Shown here: positions 44,791-55,925 of the stretch, piece by piece
Layout: each line of letters begins with the position of its first letter
Position numbering within the stretch: the stretch's first letter is position 1
Source of the DNA: Tigriopus japonicus
Lineage: Eukaryota > Arthropoda > Copepoda > Harpacticoida > Harpacticidae
NCBI GenBank assembly: GCA_010645155.1
Contig: CM021312.1
Location: 7,909,091-7,973,090 of the forward strand
DNA: 64,000 nt
Direction: 5' to 3'
Made by a program: the position numbers and the translations under genes
The notes under the pieces: model-generated
The model's database searches: none
What the model saw: the letters and a program-made list of their open reading frames with translations, nothing else
Told to the model about the DNA's origin: nothing

Positions 44791-46101
44791 CAGGGTGACA
44801 CATAAAGATTAGCACGACGAAATACGCAAATAACTTTTTAAATATCAATCAAACAAGAAAATGTATTTAACAGAATCGATAGAACGCCCAAAAGTCCACA
44901 AAATATATTAATGTACTATTCGCAATAGCCCCCCTTGGCCTCCACAACCGCATCCAATCTCTTTCTGACTGCTTGGCAAGATCGCCGAATGACTTCAGGA
45001 TCAAGGTCGTCCCAGGCGGCCTCCAATGCTGTCCTGAGGCTGGCCACATTTTTATACGTTTTGACCTCGACCTTCCTCTCGAGAATGGACTAAATTGCAA
45101 AGTCCATAACATTGAGGTCTGGGGAGGAAGAAGGCCAATATTCTTTTGGCCAAAAATACGGGAAAGCTGTCTTGCACCAGTTCTGAACAATATTGGCCGT
45201 GTGGGAAGGAGCACCATCTTGTTGAAAGGCATAGGAGCCCTCCCAATGCTGTTCATTGGCCCAAGGAAGCACCTTATCCTTTAACATGTCCAAGTAGACG
45301 GTCTTATTGATCTTGACGCCTTCTGGGATGAAGATCAGGGGGGTTTTCTTGCCACAGGAGGTCACGCCGGCCCAGACCATGACGGAGGCCGGATGTTGCC
45401 TCCTAAACACTGTCCTTTCATTCACAAGAACCTTTCGAATGTCTTTGGCCAAAATCCGGTCATTGTGGTTGTTGTAGGCTTGCTCCACGGTGAATATTTT
45501 CTCGTCGGTCCAGATAATTGAAACTTGCGTCCGAGATTTCATCCAAATTCTTAGAAGCTTTGCGCGGGCAAGCCTCTTCTCCTGTGTGGTCGCACTAAGA
45601 AGCTGACGCTTTTGAAGGTGAAAGGCCTTCATATTTAGGTCCTGTGTGATCACTCTGCGCATTGTTTCTCGATTCACATTGGCCTCTGCGGCCATTTTTC
45701 TAATTGACCTCCTCTTGTTTCTCTCAACCTTCTTCCGAGTCGCTTTCACAAGATTTTTGCTCCGAACTGACCTAGGACGTCCTGGTATTGGGCGGTTTTC
45801 GACACTTTGAGTTTCTTTGAACCGTTTTATGGTATACCATGCAGTACTTTTAGTCACTTTTAAAGCTTCCAAGGCCTTCACAATGTCACCGCAGCTTTTC
45901 CCGCACGGTGAAGGGCAACAATAGCCTGACGCTTTTCCATTTTGTTTCGAAATGTGAACAATTAACAAAAATCTCTTTCAACAAAAAACAACGATAAATG
46001 TCAACCAATCAAGTTCGTTTTAGGCGTCGTTAGCGGGAAATTCAAGATGACGAGGGTATCTGGGCAATACTTTGCCGTTCTAATCTTTATGTGTCACCCT
46101 G
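44791..46101 (-). mobile_element. maT-type (DD37D) mariner element, 1311 bp, complete ends
   Basis: The element starts CAGGGTGACACATAAAGATT and ends AATCTTTATGTGTCACCCTG, so the terminal inverted repeats are perfect for 22 bp and decayed further in. It is flanked by TA at 44789-44790 and 46102-46103, the usual Tc1/mariner target duplication. It carries one transposase gene on the minus strand. Confidence 0.93.
44916..45946 (-). pseudogene. Mariner (maT, DD37D) transposase, broken by one frameshift and one stop
   Basis: The likely ATG is at about 45942 on the minus strand. The main frame (about 45900-45093) has the paired-like HTH region (KSTAWYTIKRFKETQS, then the GRPRS hook) and the catalytic block IIWTDEKIF. 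QQDGAPSH follows, with NVMDF 37 residues after its Asp, which makes DD37D. Near 45895-45900 a one-base loss in an A-run (AAAAGC) separates the ATG frame from the main frame. At 45092-45090 a TAG replaces the expected Trp of the DFxxW-type block. The frame then stays open to TAG at 44918-44916. Only two lesions suggest relatively recent decay. The copy should not make a full-length transposase. Confidence 0.85.
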
Positions 46102-46103
46102 TA

Positions 46104-49069
46104 TGTGTGCTCCCGTATTACATACTACGCGTACATGATGACAGTACGTGTAAATCGTAAGAACACTCACCCAGTTTTGGTTAAAGGAGTAGCTAGCTTG
46201 ATCTCGCATTTCATATGCTCCAGAATGACTTTCCAGCTTCAATAAAGAAGACCCATTTGTTCCACCCTTTAAGACCCCCCCCCCCTTTTCGTTCTCTCTT
46301 CTTTCGCTTCTTCTACAAGTAAGTGCTATACATAGGCTGACATGTGTTGGGACAAGCGCACATCCAATGTAATAGGGGGTGAGCCAGTCTATTCAGTAGG
46401 GAGGATGGAACACGCCTGCTAGAAATATTCGGCCCTAAATCATACATCCTATCGTGGATGGAGTTTAAAGTATTCCTCGAATTCCTTTTTGCCCCAACCA
46501 AGCGGCTGCCATGGAATTTGAAATGATGAAGAGAGCGAGAGTTGTCGGAATTTCCATTTTCCATTCGTTTCATGCACGATCCAGCCAGCTTACCATTACT
46601 TTCCATTCCATGTGAATAAAAGCAAGATATCGAAGGCTTTAGGGGCGGGTTAAACTGATGTGTTTTCTATCTAAGTAGTGAGTGACTAGTGACCAACAGT
46701 AACGATTCTCTAGCTTTCGAGATCCCTGCAATCCATCTTCTTATTCGAGAAGAAATGGCGAACTTGAGACCCCTGGAGACTATCTCCTCGGAAGTGCTCT
46801 AAGCAAGAGGATTTTAATTGCTCATTATAAATTCATCAGAGGAAGAAAGGGGCTGGTGGAAAGTTTTTTCCTCTTGCCTACAACTCCTTATTCTTCGATT
46901 CACCAAAGGTACACACATTCGAGATTCTCTTCTTTTGGCTCGGAACTAAATGAGATAAGCCCAACCAAGCCAGAAAAGAAAACTACCCGCCGAAACAAAA
47001 GGTTCATTTGTCTTCACTATCTCTGGGTATTTGTGACTTCTACGATAATATAGTGGATTACTTGGATATTTATGGCTCAACATAAAAGAAACAAGATCCT
47101 TAAAACATTAGACCTATTTCATAAACTTCAAGCAACTTTTTTCTCCTACTTGCCTGAAAATTCAAGCTTAAAAATGTAGGAGAACCAACCTCCAAAAGTG
47201 AACGCGAAATACTCCTAGAGTATTTGCCATCTCATAACAATTTTGAGGAATCCATGTTTTTAATACTCTTTTTTCCTTCGATACGATAACCGAATTTCAT
47301 GAGATCTTAAATTTAAAAAAATAAGTCTAGACAAATTGGCTTGGTGTTGTGACCGACAATGGCCCTATGATCGTTAATGTCTGAGTAAGCCAAGTTGGAG
47401 TTTAATGCTCTAAAGCAAAGCTATATTCTCATTTAATGAGAGTACTACACCCAAGCTCGAAACTCAGCATCACACGTGTCTACGTTGTTTGCAGACGTCG
47501 AGGAACCAAGAAAATTCTTGGTGCAATATCATAAATTTCCCCTTTCTTTGGTGTAAGAAGCTGGGTTGGGAAAGGCTCTAGTCTCAAAACCTAGACGTCA
47601 GTCAATCTCTGGGACTCGACGAGCATTGGTGCAATCATTGGTCCCTGAAGTGGCATAAAAGGATGCCGTCAAATGTCCGATGCTTGATCCTATATTGGAA
47701 CAAGGGATGATACCACTCAAAAGGGACAAGCTACTATACGTAGAACTGCGCATAACCCCGAAGTTCCGTTGGTTGAGACTCCTTGTTCCCATTTCATGGA
47801 GTAGGTTTTGGCATACTCTTGGGTTGTCAGAAAGACAGTATACCGTGTATTTCTCAAGCCTTGCAGATTCTCGACGTCATTTTGGCTTGTGGATGTAATA
47901 TTTCTGAAAGCTTTTTGCCACTGGTCACGCTCGAGGAGCTGAAGGCGATAGGCCGATCCATGGTCCAGCTTCCAAATTTGGAAAGAAAGAGACCGAGACG
48001 AGAATGTTGTGGAAGAGGACGAGAAGGAGGAGAATGACGACCACTACAACCACCACCACCACCAGTACTACATACTATTGTACTTCTAAGGCGAAGGGTA
48101 GAAATTGAGCTCAGGCTGGAACAGGGATCATCCACTTCTATTCTCTTCCAACACAATACACGCTTTGAGTACTTACACCATTCAATATGAGTGTCATATA
48201 CGGAACAGTGAGGTTATATGAGGAGTCTATGGTGATCTCCGCAAGTGCTCAGACAATGCAACTACTACACACATTTCCCCGATTTCGGTCAGATCTATGG
48301 AAACAAAAGATAACATATTCTCATAACTCACAACTCCTTGCATTGTTATGACAGGCATCAGATATGGAGAACTACACATTTGTGGAGAGTTTATGTTTAG
48401 GAAAATCGAGAACAAATAACCATAATGTTATCATTCCTCTTAGCTCTACTATGCCCAAACTTGCCTCTTGCTGATTGACTTTGTTACAAAAGTCACCTTC
48501 ATTTGCTTTAGTTGATGGACCGGATTGCCATAGAAGTCAAATTGCTCGTGCTTGGAAAAGATTTTTGGTACAATTAATCTTTATTATCAGAGGATTTGGC
48601 AGAAAAAAAGCAACTTTTTTTGTTGCCTCTTCTAAGATTTTCCTCATAATCGGACATATTTGGGTCCAAATCAAGTAAAGCAGAAATTGGTGGAGTCTTC
48701 TTCGCCATAAACAATAGGGCGCAACTAATTATTACTTTGGACGAAAGCAAATAGTAACTTTCTAAAAATTTGTAAGAAGCAACTGTACACTGACTGCAAA
48801 GTTCTTGCCCCATGCAAGAGTTTGGTCACTTTGGCACCATCAACTTCGTACCTTTTTACAAAATTTGGATTCTACTTTTGTCATCTACAGGGACTCTTTA
48901 GTGTTGAGAGCATTCACAATTAGGCTTTAAAAAATCTAAGCAAATTTTGCATTTTTCCTGCTCGACATGGTACTTTGAGGCTCATAACTTCCAACTTATA
49001 GTCGTTACAACATCCCTTATGAAACAAATGAGACGTAGAAAAGAATGATGATTATAAACAAATCATTTA
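46104..49069. other. Gene-free region
   Basis: No supported gene. Short frames on both strands (for example 47598-48156, 48475-48678) have no recognisable domains. A C-run lies at 46277-46284 and a CCACCA tract at 48048-48063. Confidence 0.4.
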
Positions 49070-49462
49070 AAGGGTTGACAGGCCAAGTGTTTGGCGTTTT
49101 TAAAACATAAACAGGTTCCGTTTAGGTCTAATTGAGCCTCATAAATATCTTTTTTGGATCAACCCTTAAAAGTGAGACATGCTTGGATACTAAACAGTCA
49201 TATCCAACACAAAATTCTGCCTTTTTTACCCTTGAAAGACAAACGCAAGGCATCGTGCCAACCGTCCCAATTAACTCATCGATGCTGTGATCTCATCCAT
49301 GTGATTACCATGGAGTCCAAAGACTCTAACAGGGAAATATACGACACAAATTCTATCCGGTAACACTTGAGTGAGCTTGAAACTGTAAATTTGAAAATAT
49401 CTATCGAAAATTGTAATAACTGGGATAGTTTTAAGGCGTCTACACTTGGGCCACCGACCCTG
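49070..49462. mobile_element. Tc1/mariner-type MITE (family B), complete copy, 393 bp
   Basis: The right end, read inward on the minus strand, begins CAGGGTCGGTGGCCCAAGTG. The left end is a decayed inverse (AGGGTTGACAGGCCAAGTGT). TA dinucleotides flank both sides (49068-49069 and 49463-49464). The interior matches copies at about 55080-55433 and 60805-61104. Confidence 0.6.
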
Positions 49463-49845
49463 TAAGCCATTCCTTAGCTATCATATCATTAAGAATGGGT
49501 GAGAACATTCCGGTCGTATTGCAATTGGGGAAGAACACACTACAGAAGCCTGTAATGAAGTCCTTCGGTTCTAAAAACAACCTTAAAACTTGTTCACTCA
49601 AAAGAAAACGAGTATGAAAAACAAGGTTTGCCCTTCTGGTTCTCCAAGTCATATATTTCCCTTCCCTTGAATTTAAATCGCGTGAGAGGCTCAATTTCAT
49701 TTCTCCTCCTTTTCCTTTTGAGTACCGGAGCCATAATGGCCTCCTCAACTAGTATTCTGGTCTATCACACACACACATATGTGCTAGGGACTAGAGCTGT
49801 GCATCGGATCCGAAAGGTCCCCAAAATCCAATCCGAACTTGATTT

Positions 49846-50095
49846 CTTTAATCCGAATCCGAATCCGACAGCTTCCATTCAATCCGAACGAATCCGAATC
49901 CGAAAATTTGCAACTCAATCCGAACGAATCCGAATCCGAAAAGTTTTGCCTAATCCGAACGAATCCGAATCCGAAAATCTTCTGCCCAATCCGAACGAAG
50001 CCGAATCCGAAAATTTGGCGCAAAATCCGAAAAAAATCCGAAAATTTGGCGATAATCCGAAAAAATCCGAAATTTTTTAGCTCAATCAGACATTA
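49846..50095 (+). repeat. Left subterminal tandem array (36-bp unit)
   Basis: Four well-kept units of about 36 bp (AATCCGAACGAATCCGAATC plus CGAAAATT and a variable 6-8 bp spacer) are followed by three or four shortened, AT-decayed units. Translation gives an artificial NPNESESEN-type peptide repeat. Confidence 0.9.
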
Positions 50096-50864
50096 ATTCA
50101 AAATTTTTTTGCTCATTCCGATTTAAATCTGATTATTTTGTTATTTTGGCCTAAATTGGAAATAACAACACTATTTCAACTAGAAGTGCCCAGAACACAA
50201 TCTTTTAATATAATCTATTTTATTAATAATTCCACATTAAGTCTTGATTTTTTAACCTTCTTGGCATTTTCCAGGAAAAAATAAGCATTTTCTTGTTTTT
50301 ATGCAAAATATTTCAGGACAATTAGAGCAAATTAATGAATAGCACAATAGAATTTCCCAAAATGAACCAAATATGTTAAAATGTTTACGAAAGGATATAA
50401 TTTCAAAAAATCACAATCATACCAACAGTCAAATGCAGAAAAAACTGCGTAATTAAATGGGGTAAAAACATTTTTATCTTTAAGTCAGTTTGGTGTCAAG
50501 TGGGCTGATATTTACGCACTTAATTGTAATCCAGGGGTGAATACTTGGCAAAATCTTTACTTTATTCAAATAGGATGGTTTTGCTTTAAAGACGTTTTGT
50601 AACTTTTTTTTTCTACGTGTAAAAAACCTTTCTATGATTCTCTTAATATAGAAATATTTGATCTGCAAATGCTATTATTTAATTGGTAAAATCTGAAACA
50701 TTATAATACCCTGTGGAGTCATTAAAAAATTCAGAGTTGAAGGCAGGAGATTGCATTTAAATCATAAAAAAGGTCTCATTATGAAAATATTGTGAATTGA
50801 AATAAGAAAGTAAAATGAAAATTTCGGATTGGTTTCGGATTATGTCGGATCCGAAAAATATTTC

Positions 50865-51005
50865 GCAAATCCGAATCCGAATCCGACAGGTTTTGGCGAA
50901 TCCGAACGAATCCGAATCCGAAAATTCGCGCTTAAATCCGAACGAATCCGAATCCGAAAATTCTTGCGTCAATCCGAACGAATCCGAATCCGATCGGATT
51001 CGGAT
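50865..51005 (+). repeat. Right subterminal tandem array (36-bp unit)
   Basis: Three to four units of the same 36-bp repeat lie in the same orientation as the left array. They lead into overlapping GGATCCGATCGGATCCGA palindromic words just inside the right terminal repeat. Confidence 0.9.
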
Positions 51006-51053
51006 CCGATCGGATCCGACTTTTCGGATCCGATGCACAGCTCTACTAGGGAC

Positions 51054-52163
51054 CCACTGCTACTGAAATATTGTCCCAAGCGAGTCTCCTAGATGACGGA
51101 CTCATTTGCTTGGGTCGACAGGGGCGTTCAAGCACGTACGTCGGTCATTGGTAAAGGCACTATTGTGAGTGTGTTTATATCCAGAATGCAGAGGAGGGCC
51201 TTTGAAGCAACCCTCTTTCTCGCGGGCTTCTCGTACACTGTTTATACCTTACCGAGTGAGCTAGACCGACTAGCTCTAGAAGCACAAAAAGAGGCCGTGA
51301 GAGGAAATGGCCTCACGTTTCTCATTATCAAGGAATGATTGTGCTTACTTTTCTGTTCCCTTGAAATTGGAAGAAGTGTTAGGGGGTTGGTTGTTGGAAG
51401 GGGCTCACCGGAGTCGTAGTGGCTAGACTCTGCCGTAAACCTAATGGAATTTTGTGTCAGGGGGTAAACTAAAATGCTGATAAGGAAAGAAGTCGTTGAA
51501 ACTATTTCAGGAAAGGTCAACTTCTACCTCTTCTCAGGCAAGAATTACAGTATATTGACTGTTGTTCTTTCCAGTTTCCTTATATACATAAACAAAGGGG
51601 TCAAAGGACCTGTATCCGCCAGAAGTATATCTTTATCTATCTTGATCCAAGGAAGACCCTTATCCATTAGTTTATTTTAACTAGGGAAAGACGGTTTTCC
51701 CTCAAATTATTTTAGCTCGTAGAAGTCCCACAAGTGTCTATGAAAACAAGTCATGGATATTCAAACACCCGAACGTTCACGCCAGTAGATAAGGTCGCAA
51801 CAGGAAATTAACTTTCACCTTCAAAACGACACAAATTAAACCCAAGTATAGAAATGTTTCATCCGACCTCTACAATAATTTATTCATACTCTCGCATGAA
51901 TCAAGAGTAAATCAGAGTCAATTTGCATAATATGTATTTCTGAAAGCGTTCTGGCGCACAACATGAATTTGCCAGCCAAAATTCTGTTGGAACCCCTATT
52001 ATAGCCAAGCCTTCAATATCCAAGACCAGTGGTTTAAGACGAAGCTTAAAATACATTAAATTTTGCTGACGACCATGGGAATAAAGAAGTAACTTTTCAG
52101 CGGTGGTTTTCGACCTAAACATGTTTTGAAATGTTCAAGTGTGTTGTGACTGAGTTTTAGCCG
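51054..52163. other. Gene-free region
   Basis: No gene is supported. The frame at 51093-51338 lacks a recognisable family. Nothing else is bounded here. Confidence 0.4.
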
Positions 52164-52187
52164 ATTGTACATATATATATGTACAAT
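52164..52187. repeat. Perfect 24-bp palindrome
   Basis: ATTGTAC, then ATATATATAT, then GTACAAT reads identically on both strands. Confidence 0.95.
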
Positions 52188-52211
52188 ATATTTTAAAGAA
52201 TATATATTTCA

Positions 52212-52251
52212 AAGAAATTTGACGGCGATATATATCGCCGTCAAATTTCTT
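52212..52251. repeat. Perfect 40-bp palindrome with no spacer
   Basis: The left half AAGAAATTTGACGGCGATAT is followed immediately by its exact reverse complement. The centre is between 52231 and 52232. It lies 24 bp beyond the 24-bp palindrome. No coding or transposon context explains it. Confidence 0.95.
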
Positions 52252-52712
52252 AAGCTTAAAAATGACGATTCGTTTACAAAACTTAATCCAAACATTTATT
52301 TGCTTTTATTTTTCTCAGGACTTTTATTGTATCTTCTCCATTCATTTATTTAATGCAAAAAAGAATGACTTGACATTATTGAATCTAAATTTCAAGTGTC
52401 TGATGAACTCCTCAAATAAGCGATGACAAGTGTTTACACTGAGAATTTCGAAAGAAGGGGGAAAGACTTAAGTTGCGAGATGTTCATACCCGAAAAAATA
52501 GACCGATAGGGCTGTAAGTGAGAAATATTCAAGCATTCCTAGTAATAAGCTGGCGTGATTTGTATAATGCTTCTTCCCACCGTGAGGCATCTATTATTAT
52601 ATGGTAAGATTAAAATTTAAAAGGTGGTGAACTTTTTTTCCTTTAGTCAAGAGCATATGGCACCTTTTTGTCATCGACCGAGTTCTAAAGCAATGTCAAG
52701 TTTCACTCTATA
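52252..52712. other. Gene-free AT-rich region
   Basis: No gene or further bounded repeat is recognised up to the fold-back mariner derivative at 52715. Confidence 0.4.
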
Positions 52713-52714
52713 TA

Positions 52715-53261
52715 CCGTGCATGTCAGAAAAATTCTGTCAGAAAAAAAAGTGAACAGGGCAATGAAAAAGGCTGGTGGAAAGAGCCTTGTGAGGGTGGAG
52801 AGACCTCCAGCCTTTTTCATTGCCCTGTTCACTGACATGTGCGAAATGCCCAAATCCCTTGCAAATGACCTCATTGACTTCAGTGAGGCCCTTTTTGCCA
52901 GTGTCTTGAACTTCTTTGGGTCAAGTTTGGACTTGCGTCCACTCCCAGCCTTTCTCTCAATATTCTGGGACCGCCTCACGGCATATACAGTGGGTCTGGA
53001 CACGCCCACTTGGTGGGAAATCTGTGTTGGCGTTTGGCCAGCGTCCAAAAGCGCGCGGATCGAAATTCGTTTGTCTCTTTCCATATTGAATATCTTGGGA
53101 AGTATAGCAACTTGAACGTTCTTTTTTGTTTTGTTTGATAACTCAGGGATGGATAACTATGTCTTTATGCTATATTATGAAACGGAATCATTTGTCTACC
53201 ACAACCCAATCTTGAGCTATTGGGCAAATACTGAGTGTAAGAATTTTTCTGACATGCCCGA
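52715..53261 (-). mobile_element. Fold-back mariner derivative, 547 bp, with transposase N-terminus
   Basis: Inverted ends share GCATGTCAGAAAAATTCT (52719-52736 and 53239-53256) and are flanked by TA (52713-52714 and 53262-53263). On the minus strand from 53084 it encodes the N-terminal DNA-binding part of a maT/Tc1-like transposase: MERDKRISIRALLDAGQ, VGVSRPTVYAVRR, a KAGSGRK hook, and the second HTH ending SVNRAMKKAGG. It then turns back on itself. A 26-bp inverted repeat (52750-52775 and 52807-52832) duplicates the NRAMKKAGG-coding bases in opposite orientation. The catalytic domain is missing. It is a non-autonomous derivative made by internal deletion plus inverted duplication. Confidence 0.75.
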
Positions 53262-53263
53262 TA

Positions 53264-55050
53264 GTGGTCGACGAAGTTGCTTAGCTTCAGCGGACAAGGC
53301 CAAATAGCTAAAACCAGACTGAGATGTGTTTCTAGTTTTTGCACGAATCCCGTGGAGAAATTTCGTACTATATGAATATAAATGGACTGTGAGAAAATCA
53401 TGCTGAATTTTGTCTTATCTCTTGTGGAAGCATCCATGAAATTTTGAATGGAGACTTCAACCCATCTAAAAATGATGAAGATCAATAACTGTAAACATTT
53501 TCGTCCAAAGTCGCATGTACCAACACACAGAGTGTAAAATGATTCTGGTGGTTGTCTTCGCACAACCAGGAACGTTGGTGGAATGTTTTGCTTGCCATAG
53601 TTTGAGATAAAGAAGGCTTCAACGGGTTAGCTGTCAGGGGATAAAATGAAGACGGGTCCCCAGAGACGAAAGAAAGATACCAGAGAAAAAATAAATGGAA
53701 CTCTTCCATCATGTCACATTAATGCATTCTTTCAAATATGTGTGGGGACTTAACTCTTTGGGGAGCGAAATACATTCTTCACTCAGTGTTGAGTTTAGGT
53801 AAGTACAGTATGTACACGTACAATGACCCCGACGGCAAAAGTTAATCAACATTTTTGTGCCATTCCTTTCAAAGCTTTGTGCTCTAGGGGAAAGGGGGAG
53901 GGAATGGCGTGGCCAAGGTTTTTCCATTTTAAAGTGGAGCATGTTTAGTCCATGTTCGTTCTCTGAGAGAAACTTTGCAGCCTCTGAACCCATGCATAGA
54001 TACATACGTACTACGTACGTATATGCGCATGTATGTACATGCGGCGGGACTCAAACTCCTTTGGAATACAAATGTGGACTAGAAGGTCAAATTTCAAGCT
54101 TCCTCGTTAAAGTTGAACAAAGGCCAGGGACGATGACTGGATGGAGCAAGGATGAAAGGAAGAGGAACAGGAGAAGAATGAAAGTGAGCAAGAGTGGAGA
54201 ATGAGGACACGTAGTGTACATGGGAGACTACACACACACACTAGAGATTAACGGAAATAGAGTCTTAGCTTTCCATTCCATTCCCACATCGCGGCCAGAC
54301 TAAAAAATAGTCCCAATACTTGCCACGGGTAATGTAGTAACATTCGGATGGGTTACACTTGAAATGGAGACGTTCACGAGGTGTACCTATTTGTGTAACA
54401 AACGATGTTGTGACATTGATGTCTTTGAATGAAATTGATGATAATTACTAAGTGTATTAGTTGAATTGTCGCCAGTTTAGCGCATTCTTTCCTTCTCAAG
54501 CCCTCTAGAAGTAAGTAAATGGACCCCTGAAAGGAACAACATGGCCCATTTTGCTCTTAGGAGGAGGTGAAATTTGAATAAATTCAAAGCTATTTCGAGA
54601 TTGCAGTGGAAGACCTCACCAAGGAAAGTAACCGAGTCCCAGTACATAGAAGGAGGTGCAGAGCTTCCTGAAAATTAACACTGAGGACCAAAATGTAACC
54701 CAACACAATAGTTGAATGTTCCGCATTGGCATCCGACAGTGCTGCTATGTTCAGCATCCTCCAACAAAACTCGGAAACACAAACAGAGGTGAAATAAGAA
54801 CTAAATCCGCAGAAAGAACCGCATTGAATTCAAGCAGGTCCATTTAAATCAGCAACATTGGATATTTACTGCGACACTGGCTGACGCGCTGATTGCGTTT
54901 GACTGCCTGAATCTTCGTGCAAATTGACCCCGTTCACTCAACTGAGCTATGATAAAGTGGGTCAAAAAACCAAGTCCTTGGCTCCTGAGAAACAATTTAC
55001 TGAGCTTTTTTCTAGCCACTCGAACAAAAGGAAGAAAAGAGTCACTAAAT
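53264..55050. other. Gene-free region
   Basis: No supported gene. A short motif GTTTGATAACTCAG near 53127, just inside this region's left flank, recurs at 62048 and may mark mariner-family flanks. TACGTA-type alternating tracts lie at 54002-54040. Confidence 0.4.
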
Positions 55051-55079
55051 TATTGCACCTTCAGGATTGATGTTCGCTG

Positions 55080-55433
55080 AAGTCACATGTTAACTCACTT
55101 AACATCGATAGATTTTTTTCCAAATTTACTGTTTAAGAATTCTGAAGTATTAATAAAAAGACTTTGTTTTGTGCATATCCCTGTAGGAGCCCTTGGGCAT
55201 GAATTAGATCAGAACATCGATGAAGTAATAGGGACAGTTGGTACAGAGCCTTGCACTTGTCCCTCAAGGGAGGAGTGCAGAATTTTGGGTTCAATTTGAC
55301 TGTATGGTATCCCAACATGTCTCACTTTTAAGGATGGGCCAAAAAAGAAGTCTATGAGCCTCAATTGGGCCTAAAAATGGACAGTGGTTAGTTATGTAAC
55401 AAAAAACGCCAAAAACCACATTTGAGCCGCCGC
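55080..55433 (+). mobile_element. MITE family B copy (decayed)
   Basis: Blocks CGATAGATTTTTTTCCAAAT, TTTGTGCATATCCCTGTAGG, CAACATGTCTCACTTTTAAG and a decayed TTTGAGCCGCCGCGTA end match the copies at 49070 (inverted) and 60805. The terminal repeats are partly lost. Confidence 0.55.
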
Positions 55434-55799
55434 GTAAGAAACGGAACAGGAAACCATGCCCGTAACTCGGAAATCGTTGGTCACACAAAAAATGTATGAA
55501 GCTCAAAAGATGTGGCAGATAACAATTCTTCAGATAGTTATGACTTTTTTCTCTTTATGTCGTCTTTTCTTGATTGGAGCCAATTTTCAAAAGGGAGAAA
55601 AAAGTAAGAGTCACGAACGCTTTGTTTTCAAAAATGTCCCCTCTCAGGAAAAATTGTCGTCGCTTAATTAAAATTAAAGTAGGGCGAAATTGCTTTTTCT
55701 GACTCTTCAAGCCAAGAGTTTGGTCAATTATATTAAATGAAAGTGAGCTTCATATATGCTTTCAATGACGAGCTATACGTAGACGATATAATTAGGTGT
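55434..55799. other. Gene-free region
   Basis: Nothing recognisable lies between the two MITE fragments. The open frame at 55456-55671 has no known motif. Confidence 0.35.
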
Positions 55800-55925
55800 T
55801 CCGACTCTTTTGAAGCACCCAGTATACTCGCCCTACGTAGTTGCTCGTTTAGAAACGCCGCAGTTGGTGCGAGTAATTTACTCGACGAACGTCAAGCTGA
55901 CTTGATTTTGGTATACTCTAACAAG
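55800..55925. mobile_element. Diverged copy of the 61632-61829 MITE (family C)
   Basis: CGTCAAGCTGACTTGATTTT followed by GGTATACTCT (55889-55918), and CAGTATACTCGCCCTACG on the left, match the interior of the 61632-61829 element. The outer inverted repeats are not recognisable. Confidence 0.4.

Larger units (their letters stand above)
49792..51045. mobile_element. hAT-type non-autonomous element, 1254 bp, with subterminal 36-bp arrays
   Basis: Perfect 24-bp terminal inverted repeats begin TAGAGCTGTGCATCGGATCC. A perfect 8-bp target duplication CTAGGGAC lies at 49784-49791 and 51046-51053. Next to each end is a tandem array, in the same orientation, of about 36-bp units built on AATCCGAACGAATCCGAATC plus a short variable spacer: 49830-50090 on the left, decaying inwards, and 50865-51000 on the right. 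The roughly 750-bp core is AT-rich and encodes nothing recognisable. An 8-bp duplication and TAGAGCTGTGCA ends fit hAT. Confidence 0.88.

Noticed and set aside
49628..50080. Long frames encoding NPNESESEN-type peptide repeats, here and at 50815-51092
   Set aside because: They are translations of the subterminal DNA arrays of the hAT-type element, open in several frames, with no start context or codon bias.
49846..50095. Regular repeat array that could be mistaken for CRISPR
   Set aside because: Units are tandem with only 6-8 bp variable spacers, lie within a transposon in an animal genome, and have no cas genes.
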